From positions 1 to 5,967 of the forward strand of contig JAJECF010000195.1 in the NCBI GenBank assembly GCA_022822125.1: DNA of 5,967 nucleotides, read 5' to 3'. The translations under genes and the position numbers were made by a program. The DNA is from Alphaproteobacteria bacterium (GTDB lineage Bacteria > Pseudomonadota > Alphaproteobacteria > Bin95). Each line of letters begins with the position of its first letter. Within the stretch, counting starts at the first letter, position 1. Under the pieces are notes generated by a model. It did not search any database, had not been told where the DNA came from, and saw only the letters and a program-made list of their open reading frames with translations. Positions 1 through 5,967 of the stretch are shown in pieces.

Positions 1-1430
1 CGGTTCAGCATGGTGGTCTTGCCCGTGCCGGCATAGCCCTGGACGCCGACCGTGCGGTCCCTGGCGCCGAGGATGAGCTTCACCGCCTCCTTCTGGCCTT
101 CCGTGAGCGGCCCCTTGTTGAGATGCGCCTGCACCTGCCAGCCGCGCATCGGCGCGCGGCCGCGCTCCCGGCCGGCCTGCATCAGGGCCACCGTCTCGCG
201 CTCCTCGCCGGCGGCCTTCTCCGTCGCCAGCGAGTCCTCCGCGCCGGGCATGTCGACGGCGTGCAGCGCGCCGGCCTTCTCCAGCGCCGCGACCTCGCGT
301 TCCACGTCGCCGACCATGACCGCGCCCGGCGCGTGGACCAAAGCGGCGGTCAGCAGGTCGGTGCGCCGGAACACCGCCGCGCGCTCGGAGAGATGCGCCA
401 GCGCCCAGGCGACCGCCCCCGCGGCGGGCGAGGACGCCTCCGGCTCCGGCGTCCTGTCCGATCCGGTTGCCGGTTCCACCGTGAGAGCCCGTTCCGGCGC
501 GGCGGACCGTTCCATGGCCTCGACGACCGGAGTCCTGGCATCGAAGCCGAGATCGGCGGCTTGGCGTTGCCAGACGCCCCGGAGCTCGCCCCGGTCGATA
601 TCGCGCTTCTTCGCCCGCGTCATCAGCGCCGCGCGCTCGGCAATGCGGGGATTGTCGGCCGAGACGCCCAGCCCGCGCTCTTCCATCGCCGCCTCGATCT
701 CGGCGCGGCGGCTGGAAAACGCTTCGATCGCCTCCCGGGGAACCCCCGCGATCTCGAAGCGCCCGTCGGCATGGGTCTTCTCGATGCCGTAACCGAGGTC
801 CCCGAGGCCCCGGGCGAGCTCGGCGCGGTAAAGGGCGCCCAGCAGCATCTTCGAGCCGTAGAGCTTCTCGTTGGCCATCGAGCGCCACTTGCCGTCCTCT
901 CCCTGCACCATGTTGGCGAGCACGGCATGGGTGTGGAGCTGCGGGTCGAGGTTGCGCGAGGTGTCGTGGCGGAAGGTGGCGGCGACGATCTTCTGGTTGC
1001 CGGCGCGTATCATGCGGCCGGTGTCGGGATCCTTCATGCGGGTCTCGGCGGCGCTCCTCTCAACCCAGGCGAGCGATGCCGCCACGGCCCGGTCGTGGAC
1101 ATCGACGATGCGGTCGTCGCCGCCGACCAGGGCGGCGATGGAGACCGACTTCGGCGCCGAGAAGGTGAGGTCGCGGCCCGGGCGGTGGAGGCGTTCGCCG
1201 TCCTTTCCGCGCCGCCCGAGCTCGGTGTCCGAGCCGTCCGGCACCTTGCCTTCGAGCACGGCGCGGAAGGTCTCGGGATCGACCGGCCCCTTCAGTCCGA
1301 ACTCTTCAGCGCCCTTTCCCGCCCAGGCGCTCGCCTCGCGGTACTCGGGATCGTCCTTCGCGTAATAGCCGTCGCGTTCGTAGTAGCTCGCGCCCTGCGA
1401 TGCCGAGGCGAGCGCCCCGATCGAGAGCAT
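1..1430 (-). CDS. traI: MOBF conjugative relaxase-helicase TraI/TrwC, N-terminal part (3' end off window)
   Basis: The protein nicks oriT, remains covalently bound to the 5' end of the transferred strand and unwinds the DNA for export. I read 476 uninterrupted residues from the ATG at 1430-1428. The relaxase domain covers about residues 1-290. It has two tyrosine pairs, Y16/Y17 and Y22/Y23, in a start typical of the family (MLSIGALASASQGASYYERD), then RDLTFSAPKSVS with D87, and the metal-binding triad H155, H166, H168 (spacing HX10HXH, the same as in F TraI). A Pro/Glu/Ala-rich linker follows at about 300-340. The helicase half then begins, with LTEGQKEAV and the P-loop GYAGTGKTT (Walker A lysine K471), just before the window edge. 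A P-loop this early resembles the compact TrwC of R388 more than the much longer F TraI. The ATG lies one base after the traD stop and has no clear Shine-Dalgarno sequence, so translation is probably coupled to traD. No frameshift was seen. Total length and C-terminus are unknown. Confidence 0.96.
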   Translation of the reverse strand, partial: MLSIGALASASQGASYYERDGYYAKDDPEYREASAWAGKGAEEFGLKGPVDPETFRAVLEGKVPDGSDTELGRRGKDGERLHRPGRDLTFSAPKSVSIAALVGGDDRIVDVHDRAVAASLAWVERSAAETRMKDPDTGRMIRAGNQKIVAATFRHDTSRNLDPQLHTHAVLANMVQGEDGKWRSMANEKLYGSKMLLGALYRAELARGLGDLGYGIEKTHADGRFEIAGVPREAIEAFSSRRAEIEAAMEERGLGVSADNPRIAERAALMTRAKKRDIDRGELRGVWQRQAADLGFDARTPVVEAMERSAAPERALTVEPATGSDRTPEPEASSPAAGAVAWALAHLSERAAVFRRTDLLTAALVHAPGAVMVGDVEREVAALEKAGALHAVDMPGAEDSLATEKAAGEERETVALMQAGRERGRAPMRGWQVQAHLNKGPLTEGQKEAVKLILGARDRTVGVQGYAGTGKTTMLN

Positions 1431-1431
1431 G

Positions 1432-3582
1432 TCAGGCCCAGTCGGAGGCGCGGCCTGCCTCGGGGCCCGCAGCCTCCCCGTCTCCCGCCGCCGGCCTTCC
1501 GGCGGACGGGCCCTGCCGTTCGCCGCCGGTCTCCGGCGCCGCATCCTCCGCCGCCTTGCCGCCCGGTGCGCCGTCTTCCGGGCCGGAGTCGGTTGCTGAC
1601 ATCCTTTCTTGATCGTCCGGCGCCGTTGCCGCGCTCCCGGCCGCTTCCGGCTGTAACGAAAGGTCGAGCTCGCCCTGATACGGGGCGGAAGTCGGCCCGT
1701 CTTCGGGCGTCGGCGGAACAGGGCCGACAGGTTCGTCTCCTTCGGCCGGGTCCGGGATCGTCATGGCGTCGTCGCCGCAAGGCGCGGCGTCCGCGTCTTC
1801 CGGTGCCCCGCCGACGCCGGCATCCACCGTGCCGTCGCCCTCGCGCGCCACGAACCGCGCCGCCGTCTTCGGTCTGGCGACGTAGTTCAGGCGGATGGCG
1901 GCGACCGGAAACGGGCCGGGGAACTTCAGATACCCCTCCAGGTTGGCGAGGCGCATGATCTCGGACGGCAGCGCCAGCGCCCTGAGCTCGCGGCGCGGCG
2001 TGAGGCTCACCCCGTCGCGGATGGTGTTGGCGCCGTAGGAATACCCTTCCGCCACCTCCTCGATCTCGCTCCTGCCCAGGCTGTCGGCCGACCATTGCGC
2101 CGTGTCGCGGTCGGGCGCCGCCAGCACCGCGCGGGTGCCGCAGAGCCCGGAGATCGTCTCCGCGCCGTTGCGGCCGTAGAGATCGCGCAGCGCCGAGGCG
2201 ACCTGGACGCCCAGCACGAAGCAGCCGCCGAACTGGCGCGACTCGGCAAGGCCCGGTTGCAGGCTCGGCACCTGGTGCAGCGTCGGCAGCTCGTCGAGGA
2301 TCACCCAGATGCGCCGGCCGTCGCTTTGCGCCAGCGACAACATCGCGTTGACCGCGATCTCCAGCCAGGTGGATATGAGCCCGCGCAAGGACGCATGCTG
2401 GTCGCCCCTGGACGTGAGGAACAGGAACCCGTCGCGGTCCTCGTGGGAGATCCACTCGCGGATCGAGAACGGCGTTCCCTCGTCGGGCAGGAACTCGAAG
2501 GCGGCGAGATTGGCGGTCAGCATGGCGCGCACCGAGAGCGCGGTCTTCGGGTTCTCGGGATCGACGATGGACTGCGCGACCGTGTCCTCCATCGCCTGGG
2601 CCAGCGCGGTGAGATCGGTCTTGAGCAGGTGGTCGACCAGGACCTTGTTGTCCGTCACCCCCTTCTCCCGCAGCACCCCGGCGCCGTTGGCGAAGAGCTG
2701 GCGCGCGGCCGTCACCCAGAAGGGATCGACCGTGTCCTTCTGCTGGGGAATGAGCGCCGCGGCCATCATGTCGAAGTCGCGGGGGTTCCTCGCCTCCAGG
2801 AAGGGCGACCAGCGCGGCGCCCTTGCATCGAGCGGGTTCATCAGCACGTCGCGATCCTTGTCGAAGAAGGTCGCGGTGTAGCTGCCCATCTTGTCGTAGA
2901 TGACGCAGCGCTCGCCCCGCGCCCTGATCTGGGCCACAAGGTCCGAGATCAGCACCGTCTTGCCCGAGCCCGTGGTGCCCGAGACGATCGTGTGCTGCGT
3001 CTCGGTGCGCTCCGGATACGGGATGCCGGCGATGCTGTAGGGGCGCATTCGTCCCGCGCCCGGCAGCCTCGCCAGCATCCGCAGATGCGGCGGCCGCACC
3101 CGGCGATGCAGTTCGGCGGCGGTGACGAGTTCCGCGCCCCTGATGCGCTTCTGGCGGCCGAGTTGCACGCCGCGATACCAGAAGACGGCGAGGAAGATCG
3201 CGATCAACCCGCCGCCCGCCTTGAAGCCCATCCAGGCGCTGGCGAACAGTTCCGCCTTGATCCGCTCGCGCGCCTCCAGCGCCGGCACGGACATGGCGAT
3301 GTCGCGGATCGCCAGGATGCGCACCGTGCCGTCGGCGAAGCGGATCTCCTGGCCCGAGTCCGGCGCGTAGCCGAGCGCGAGCTTGGTCTCGGCAAGCGTC
3401 ACCATGCCGGCGGCATACCACTCGGCGCCCGAGGTCGAACGCCACAGCGTCCAGGCCGGCACGGCAACGGTGGTGAAGGCGGCGAACAGCATGGCCGCCT
3501 GGAACAGCTGGCCCCACATGCGGATGCCGTGGAAGACCGTCTGCCCGCCCCGGAGCGTGCTGCCGCCGACGCCCCGGATCAT
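1432..3582 (-). CDS. traD: TraD, type IV coupling protein (DNA-translocating ATPase)
   Basis: This is the inner-membrane motor that links the relaxosome to the F-type secretion channel and pumps the relaxase-DNA complex using ATP. The 716-residue protein is close to F TraD in length. In order it has: GGQTVFHGIRMWGQLFQA at 12-29, which parallels the F TraD N-terminus; transmembrane helix 1 at about 26-45; a periplasmic segment; transmembrane helix 2 at about 118-137; Walker A GTTGSGKT at 202-209 (K208); NPLDARAPRWSPF at 249-261; NPKTALSVRAMLT at 344-356; Walker B WVILDE at 426-431; and RQFGGCFVLGVQ at 449-460, all recognisable F TraD landmarks. Residues from about 580 to the end form a Pro/Ala/Gly/Asp/Glu-rich tail, probably disordered. 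I chose the ATG at 3582-3580 because GAGG lies 5 bases upstream and it aligns with the F TraD start. The frame stays open to 3810, but that extension has no membrane or family features and overlaps the divergent gene. The stop is followed one base later by the relaxase start. Confidence 0.96.
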   Translation of the reverse strand: MIRGVGGSTLRGGQTVFHGIRMWGQLFQAAMLFAAFTTVAVPAWTLWRSTSGAEWYAAGMVTLAETKLALGYAPDSGQEIRFADGTVRILAIRDIAMSVPALEARERIKAELFASAWMGFKAGGGLIAIFLAVFWYRGVQLGRQKRIRGAELVTAAELHRRVRPPHLRMLARLPGAGRMRPYSIAGIPYPERTETQHTIVSGTTGSGKTVLISDLVAQIRARGERCVIYDKMGSYTATFFDKDRDVLMNPLDARAPRWSPFLEARNPRDFDMMAAALIPQQKDTVDPFWVTAARQLFANGAGVLREKGVTDNKVLVDHLLKTDLTALAQAMEDTVAQSIVDPENPKTALSVRAMLTANLAAFEFLPDEGTPFSIREWISHEDRDGFLFLTSRGDQHASLRGLISTWLEIAVNAMLSLAQSDGRRIWVILDELPTLHQVPSLQPGLAESRQFGGCFVLGVQVASALRDLYGRNGAETISGLCGTRAVLAAPDRDTAQWSADSLGRSEIEEVAEGYSYGANTIRDGVSLTPRRELRALALPSEIMRLANLEGYLKFPGPFPVAAIRLNYVARPKTAARFVAREGDGTVDAGVGGAPEDADAAPCGDDAMTIPDPAEGDEPVGPVPPTPEDGPTSAPYQGELDLSLQPEAAGSAATAPDDQERMSATDSGPEDGAPGGKAAEDAAPETGGERQGPSAGRPAAGDGEAAGPEAGRASDWA

Positions 3583-3587
3583 CGCCG

Positions 3588-3591
3588 CCTC
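3588..3591 (-). promoter_or_regulatory. Ribosome binding site of traD
   Basis: On the minus strand GAGG is followed by a 5-base spacer and the ATG at 3582. It supports this start over further in-frame starts upstream (up to 3810), which would add about 76 residues without homology to the coupling-protein family. Confidence 0.6.
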
Positions 3592-3742
3592 GCGGGCAGC
3601 GCCATCCGGAGCCGGAGGCCGGCCCGGGGCGGGGCGAAGACTGCGAGGCCGGAGGTAGGCGTCCCGGCAAGCGGCGCCCGGACCGGCAACGAGGGCGTAA
3701 ACCGCGTCCGGGATTCCCCTTTGCCGCCCAAACGGTATGATC

Positions 3743-3751
3743 GGAGGTGAT
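3743..3751 (+). promoter_or_regulatory. Strong ribosome binding site that sets the start of the small membrane-protein gene
   Basis: The nine bases GGAGGTGAT are fully complementary to the 3' end of bacterial 16S rRNA (anti-Shine-Dalgarno region). The match ends 4 bases before the ATG at 3756. Two earlier in-frame starts, GTG at 3747 and ATG at 3750, lie inside this element and are too close to use it, so 3756 is preferred. Confidence 0.75.
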
Positions 3752-3755
3752 GGAC

Positions 3756-4115
3756 ATGACACGAACGCAGCGCAGCAATGCTGGCAAATCGGCCAGACAG
3801 CGCCGCGCATGGACCGAGCGCCTCATCGTGCTCGGCGGTTTCGCGGTCGCGGCGCTCTGGACCGCGGTGGCGGCCATCCTCGGGTTCGGCATGGAGACGG
3901 TCGGCGCGGCATGGCTGGCGGCCGTCCTCTGGACCGTGCCGTCCTCGCTGGCGCTCGCGCTGCGCAGCGGCTTCGTCCACGGCGACTGGTCTGCCTTCCG
4001 CGACTACGAGCTTCCGGACAACAGCGGGGAGCGGTTCGACTGGGATACCCGCTCGGGCGAATATGCATACATGGCCATCGCCGAGGAACATGAGCGGCTG
4101 ATGCGCGAGGATTGA
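3756..4115 (+). CDS. Small two-transmembrane inner-membrane protein, candidate entry-exclusion protein
   Basis: I do not recognise a named family. The 119-residue protein has a strongly basic N-terminus (R/K-rich, residues 3-22), a hydrophobic helix at about 23-45, a short hinge, a second hydrophobic helix at about 49-69, and a hydrophilic, mostly acidic C-terminal half (about 77-119) rich in Trp, Tyr and Asp, ending AEEHERLMRED. By the positive-inside rule both termini should face the cytoplasm. No signal peptidase or lipobox site is visible. Codon third positions are mostly G or C, as in the neighbours, and the gene has a very strong Shine-Dalgarno sequence, so I take it as real. It lies between traG and traD, where F carries traS and traT, but on the opposite strand; its stop is 14 bp from the traG stop (convergent) and its start is divergent from traD. 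Position and small membrane topology suggest surface or entry exclusion (TraS/Eex role), but that is inference. It could equally be a regulator of transfer or an accessory channel subunit. Confidence 0.8.
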   Translation: MTRTQRSNAGKSARQRRAWTERLIVLGGFAVAALWTAVAAILGFGMETVGAAWLAAVLWTVPSSLALALRSGFVHGDWSAFRDYELPDNSGERFDWDTRSGEYAYMAIAEEHERLMRED

Positions 4116-4129
4116 GAGCGCCATCACCG

Positions 4130-5967
4130 TCACGGCGTGGCGTTCCCCCATCCCTCCTGACCCCCCGGCTCGGTGACCGGGGCAGGCTTTCCGCGAGCCG
4201 GGCTTTCGTCGGGCGCCCGCCCGGTCCTGCCTGCCTCGCCCGCCACGGCGTCCGGCGCCTCGTTCCTGGCGGTGCCGAAGAGCTTGCCGGCGAGCCAGTC
4301 TCCGATGAAGGGCAGGTTCTCGGTGGCATGATGCTCGAAGGGCTTCTGCGTCTCGGCCTCAACACCCGCCCGTTTCTCCGCCGCTTCCTCCCTCGTCACC
4401 TCTTCCCGCGCCTCGCGTTCCGCGCCCCTGACGATGAGCCCGGTCTTCGCCTCCACCCGTTCATCCCTTGCCTTCGCTTCCGCCTCGCCCGGCCGCGGCG
4501 CGCCGGCATCGCGGGCGCGGTTGCGCACGCCGGCCGTCCAGCCGGCATGGGCCGCTGCGGTCTCGCGCCCGTAAGCCTCGCGCAACGCGCCGGTCATGGC
4601 GCCGTATTCGGCTGCGCCCCGGACCGAAGCCGGATCCGGTCCGGCAGGCGCGGGGAAATGCTCGGCGATGAACGTGGCGGCCTGTTCGCGGAGTTCTTCG
4701 GCATCCTCCGGCGTCTGCGGCGAGACGAGCCGCATGGCGCCGGCCGCGCCGATCGGCCGGCCGTCCATGCCGGTGCGCTCCGAGAGCCAGGCAAAGAAGG
4801 GCTGGCCCAGTTCGCGTTCGATCGCCTGGGCGTCGCTGCGCACCTGCGCCGCCTGTTCCGACCAGGTCTCCGACTCCTGCCGCGCCAGCGAGGCCCGCTC
4901 CTGGAACGACCGCATGCGGGTCAGATTGGAAGACAGGCTCTCGTCGAGGCTCGCCAGCTCGCTGTCGCCCGTTTGCGTGGAATACCTTTGGGATGCCTCA
5001 GCGACTTTCCCCCAGGTCTCGGTGACACCATGCTGGCGGTCGTAGTCCTGCACACGGTTCCAGGCGTCGGACTCGATGGTCTGGCCGCGCCAGGTCACGG
5101 TTCCGTCGGCGCCGATCTTGACGATCCTGTTCCAGCTGCCGCCGAAGGTGGCCGAGCCGGTCAGCGTCAGCGCCTGGTTTTTCGTCAGCCCGGCGATTTC
5201 AGCGAGCTTCTCGACATGCGACTCCAGCGCCTGCGCCTGGCTGCTCTCGCTCTCGGTGACGCCGCGCGCAAAGGCCTCGCCCGTGCTGACATCGTGGCTG
5301 TAGCGCTCGATCAGCGCGGTCGCGTCTGTCACGGCGGCATTGCGCGCCGTGCCGGCCTCGGCCGACCAGTGGCGCGAGAGGCCGCGCGCATGGGCGGCGC
5401 GCCTGTCATGGCTCGTCGCCAGGGATTCCGACAGCCTTATTCCGGCAGCGGGGAGGCGGCTGGTGGCGGCGCCGGCATCCGTCACCGCCGTGCCGTCGCC
5501 GGTGACGGTGAACCCGGCCCCGGCCGGCGCATAACCCGTATAGCGGTCGCTGTCGACATGGGTCGAGGTGCGGATCTGGCGGCCCTCCAGGGTGGCGAAG
5601 CGGTGGGTGTCGTATCCCGTGTTGGCGAGCGAGAGATTGCCGGTCGTGCCCTCATGGGCCGCCGACGAAGCCGCGTCCTGGCCGACGGCCAGCACGGAGG
5701 TCGCGAGGACGGTGGCTTTCGACAGGCCGTAGGCGAGCGCGGCGGCAAGGAACGGCACCGACATCGACAGGTATCCGCTCATCACCGCGACATCGGCGGC
5801 AACGGCGCGTATCCCGGCCTGGGCGACCAGCGAGATGCCGATATCGCCGTTCGGCATCGCCGCCGCCGCGCTCATCCTTTCCGCCGCCTCGCCCATCGAT
5901 ATCCGGTGCAGCACGGCGTAGAGCGGCCCCCAGCTCTGGAGCCATACGAACCCGGTGACGTAGGACC
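4130..5967 (-). CDS. traG: TraG-like mating-pair stabilisation protein, C-terminal 611 residues (5' end off window)
   Basis: In F-type systems TraG is an inner-membrane protein needed for pilus assembly through its N-terminal domain and for mating-pair stabilisation through its periplasmic C-terminal part, which is also what TraS recognises in entry exclusion. The frame is open from the right window edge to the TGA at 4132-4130. Visible residues 8-17 (WLQSWGPLYA) are a landmark of the TraG N-terminal domain. They are followed by a hydrophobic membrane segment at about 64-95 (SGYLSMSVPFLAAALAYG and onward), then GNLSLANTGYDTHRF at about 109-123, also typical of the family. The rest is a long polar region rich in Ala, Ser, Glu and Arg, predicted helical, with coiled-coil-like stretches at about 345-390 and 465-540. 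Near the end comes a distinct segment NLPFIGDWLAGKLFG (about 550-564), then a disordered tail. The true start lies outside the window; a GTG at 5914 is internal to the domain and not a start. The remaining length fits a full protein near the size of F TraG (about 940 residues). Confidence 0.92.
   Translation of the reverse strand, partial: SYVTGFVWLQSWGPLYAVLHRISMGEAAERMSAAAAMPNGDIGISLVAQAGIRAVAADVAVMSGYLSMSVPFLAAALAYGLSKATVLATSVLAVGQDAASSAAHEGTTGNLSLANTGYDTHRFATLEGRQIRTSTHVDSDRYTGYAPAGAGFTVTGDGTAVTDAGAATSRLPAAGIRLSESLATSHDRRAAHARGLSRHWSAEAGTARNAAVTDATALIERYSHDVSTGEAFARGVTESESSQAQALESHVEKLAEIAGLTKNQALTLTGSATFGGSWNRIVKIGADGTVTWRGQTIESDAWNRVQDYDRQHGVTETWGKVAEASQRYSTQTGDSELASLDESLSSNLTRMRSFQERASLARQESETWSEQAAQVRSDAQAIERELGQPFFAWLSERTGMDGRPIGAAGAMRLVSPQTPEDAEELREQAATFIAEHFPAPAGPDPASVRGAAEYGAMTGALREAYGRETAAAHAGWTAGVRNRARDAGAPRPGEAEAKARDERVEAKTGLIVRGAEREAREEVTREEAAEKRAGVEAETQKPFEHHATENLPFIGDWLAGKLFGTARNEAPDAVAGEAGRTGRAPDESPARGKPAPVTEPGGQEGWGNATP

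Larger units (their letters stand above)
3583..3755. other. Intergenic region between divergent traD and the small membrane-protein gene
   Basis: This 173-bp GC-rich gap separates the starts of two divergent genes and should hold any promoter for the plus-strand gene, and possibly one for traD. Visible elements are a 7-bp inverted repeat CCCGGAC/GTCCGGG (3677-3683 and 3706-3712, 22-base spacer), a direct repeat CCGGCAA (3664-3670 and 3683-3689), and the palindrome GGCCGGCC near 3618-3625. I see no convincing sigma70-type -35/-10 pair on either strand. With this base composition short repeats are expected by chance, so assigning a function would be speculative. Confidence 0.5.

Noticed and set aside
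123..1958. Open frame of 611 codons on the plus strand opposite the relaxase and the traD tail
   Set aside because: It runs antisense to clearly coding sequence with catalytic motifs, and its product is Arg/Ala/Pro/Gly-rich with no domain. Long antisense frames are normal in high-GC genes.
3736..3741. TATGAT as a -10 promoter element for the small plus-strand gene
   Set aside because: No acceptable -35 lies 16-18 bp upstream, and transcription starting 6-7 bases downstream would remove most of the strong ribosome site.
2095..3750. Open frame of 551 codons on the plus strand opposite traD
   Set aside because: It is a shadow of the TraD reading frame; the composition is rich in Arg, His and Gly, with no motif and no ribosome site.
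3583..3810. N-terminal extension of traD by 76 residues
   Set aside because: The frame is open, but it overlaps the start of the divergent gene, has no family resemblance, and the start at 3582 has a ribosome site and matches the F TraD N-terminus.
1292..3892. Minus-strand frame of 866 codons overlapping traD and the relaxase start
   Set aside because: It is a shifted frame of traD; the product is Arg/Gly/Pro-rich while the other frame carries intact Walker A and B and F TraD landmarks.
4116..4137. Bidirectional terminator between the convergent stops
   Set aside because: Only a 4-bp CGCC/GGCG stem with no T run on either strand; too weak to call.
3823..4365. Minus-strand frame of 180 codons across the small gene and the traG end
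   Set aside because: It overlaps traG in another frame and is antisense to the better supported small gene; the product is Arg/Pro/Ser-rich with no recognisable feature.

Overview
The window is a high-GC stretch (nearly every third codon position is G or C) from the transfer region of an F-type conjugative element, either a plasmid or an integrative conjugative element. Three large genes lie on the minus strand in the order traG (5' end beyond the right edge), traD and traI (3' end beyond the left edge). Base composition and protein style suggest an alphaproteobacterial host; this is an inference from general appearance, and no taxonomic marker is present.

Layout, right to left: 5967-4130 (minus) is the C-terminal 611 residues of a TraG-like mating-pair stabilisation protein. 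4115-3756 (plus) is a small two-transmembrane protein of 119 residues, pointing against the operon. 3755-3583 is a 173-bp GC-rich gap between divergent starts. 3582-1432 (minus) is a complete TraD coupling ATPase of 716 residues. 1430-1 (minus) is the first 476 residues of a MOBF relaxase-helicase. TraD and the relaxase are separated by a single base.

How the parts work together: the relaxase nicks one strand at oriT, stays covalently attached through an active-site tyrosine, and unwinds the plasmid with its helicase half. TraD is the hexameric inner-membrane motor that delivers the relaxase-DNA complex to the secretion channel. TraG serves channel or pilus assembly and stabilises the mating pair; its C-terminal part is the target of entry exclusion in F and SXT-type elements.

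The most interesting item is the small plus-strand gene. It occupies the traG-traD interval where F carries its exclusion genes traS and traT, encodes a small inner-membrane protein, has a very strong ribosome binding site, and is reversed, so any traG-to-traD transcript would be antisense to it. This makes it a candidate entry-exclusion gene. No oriT, transposase, RNA gene, CRISPR array or clear rho-independent terminator was found.
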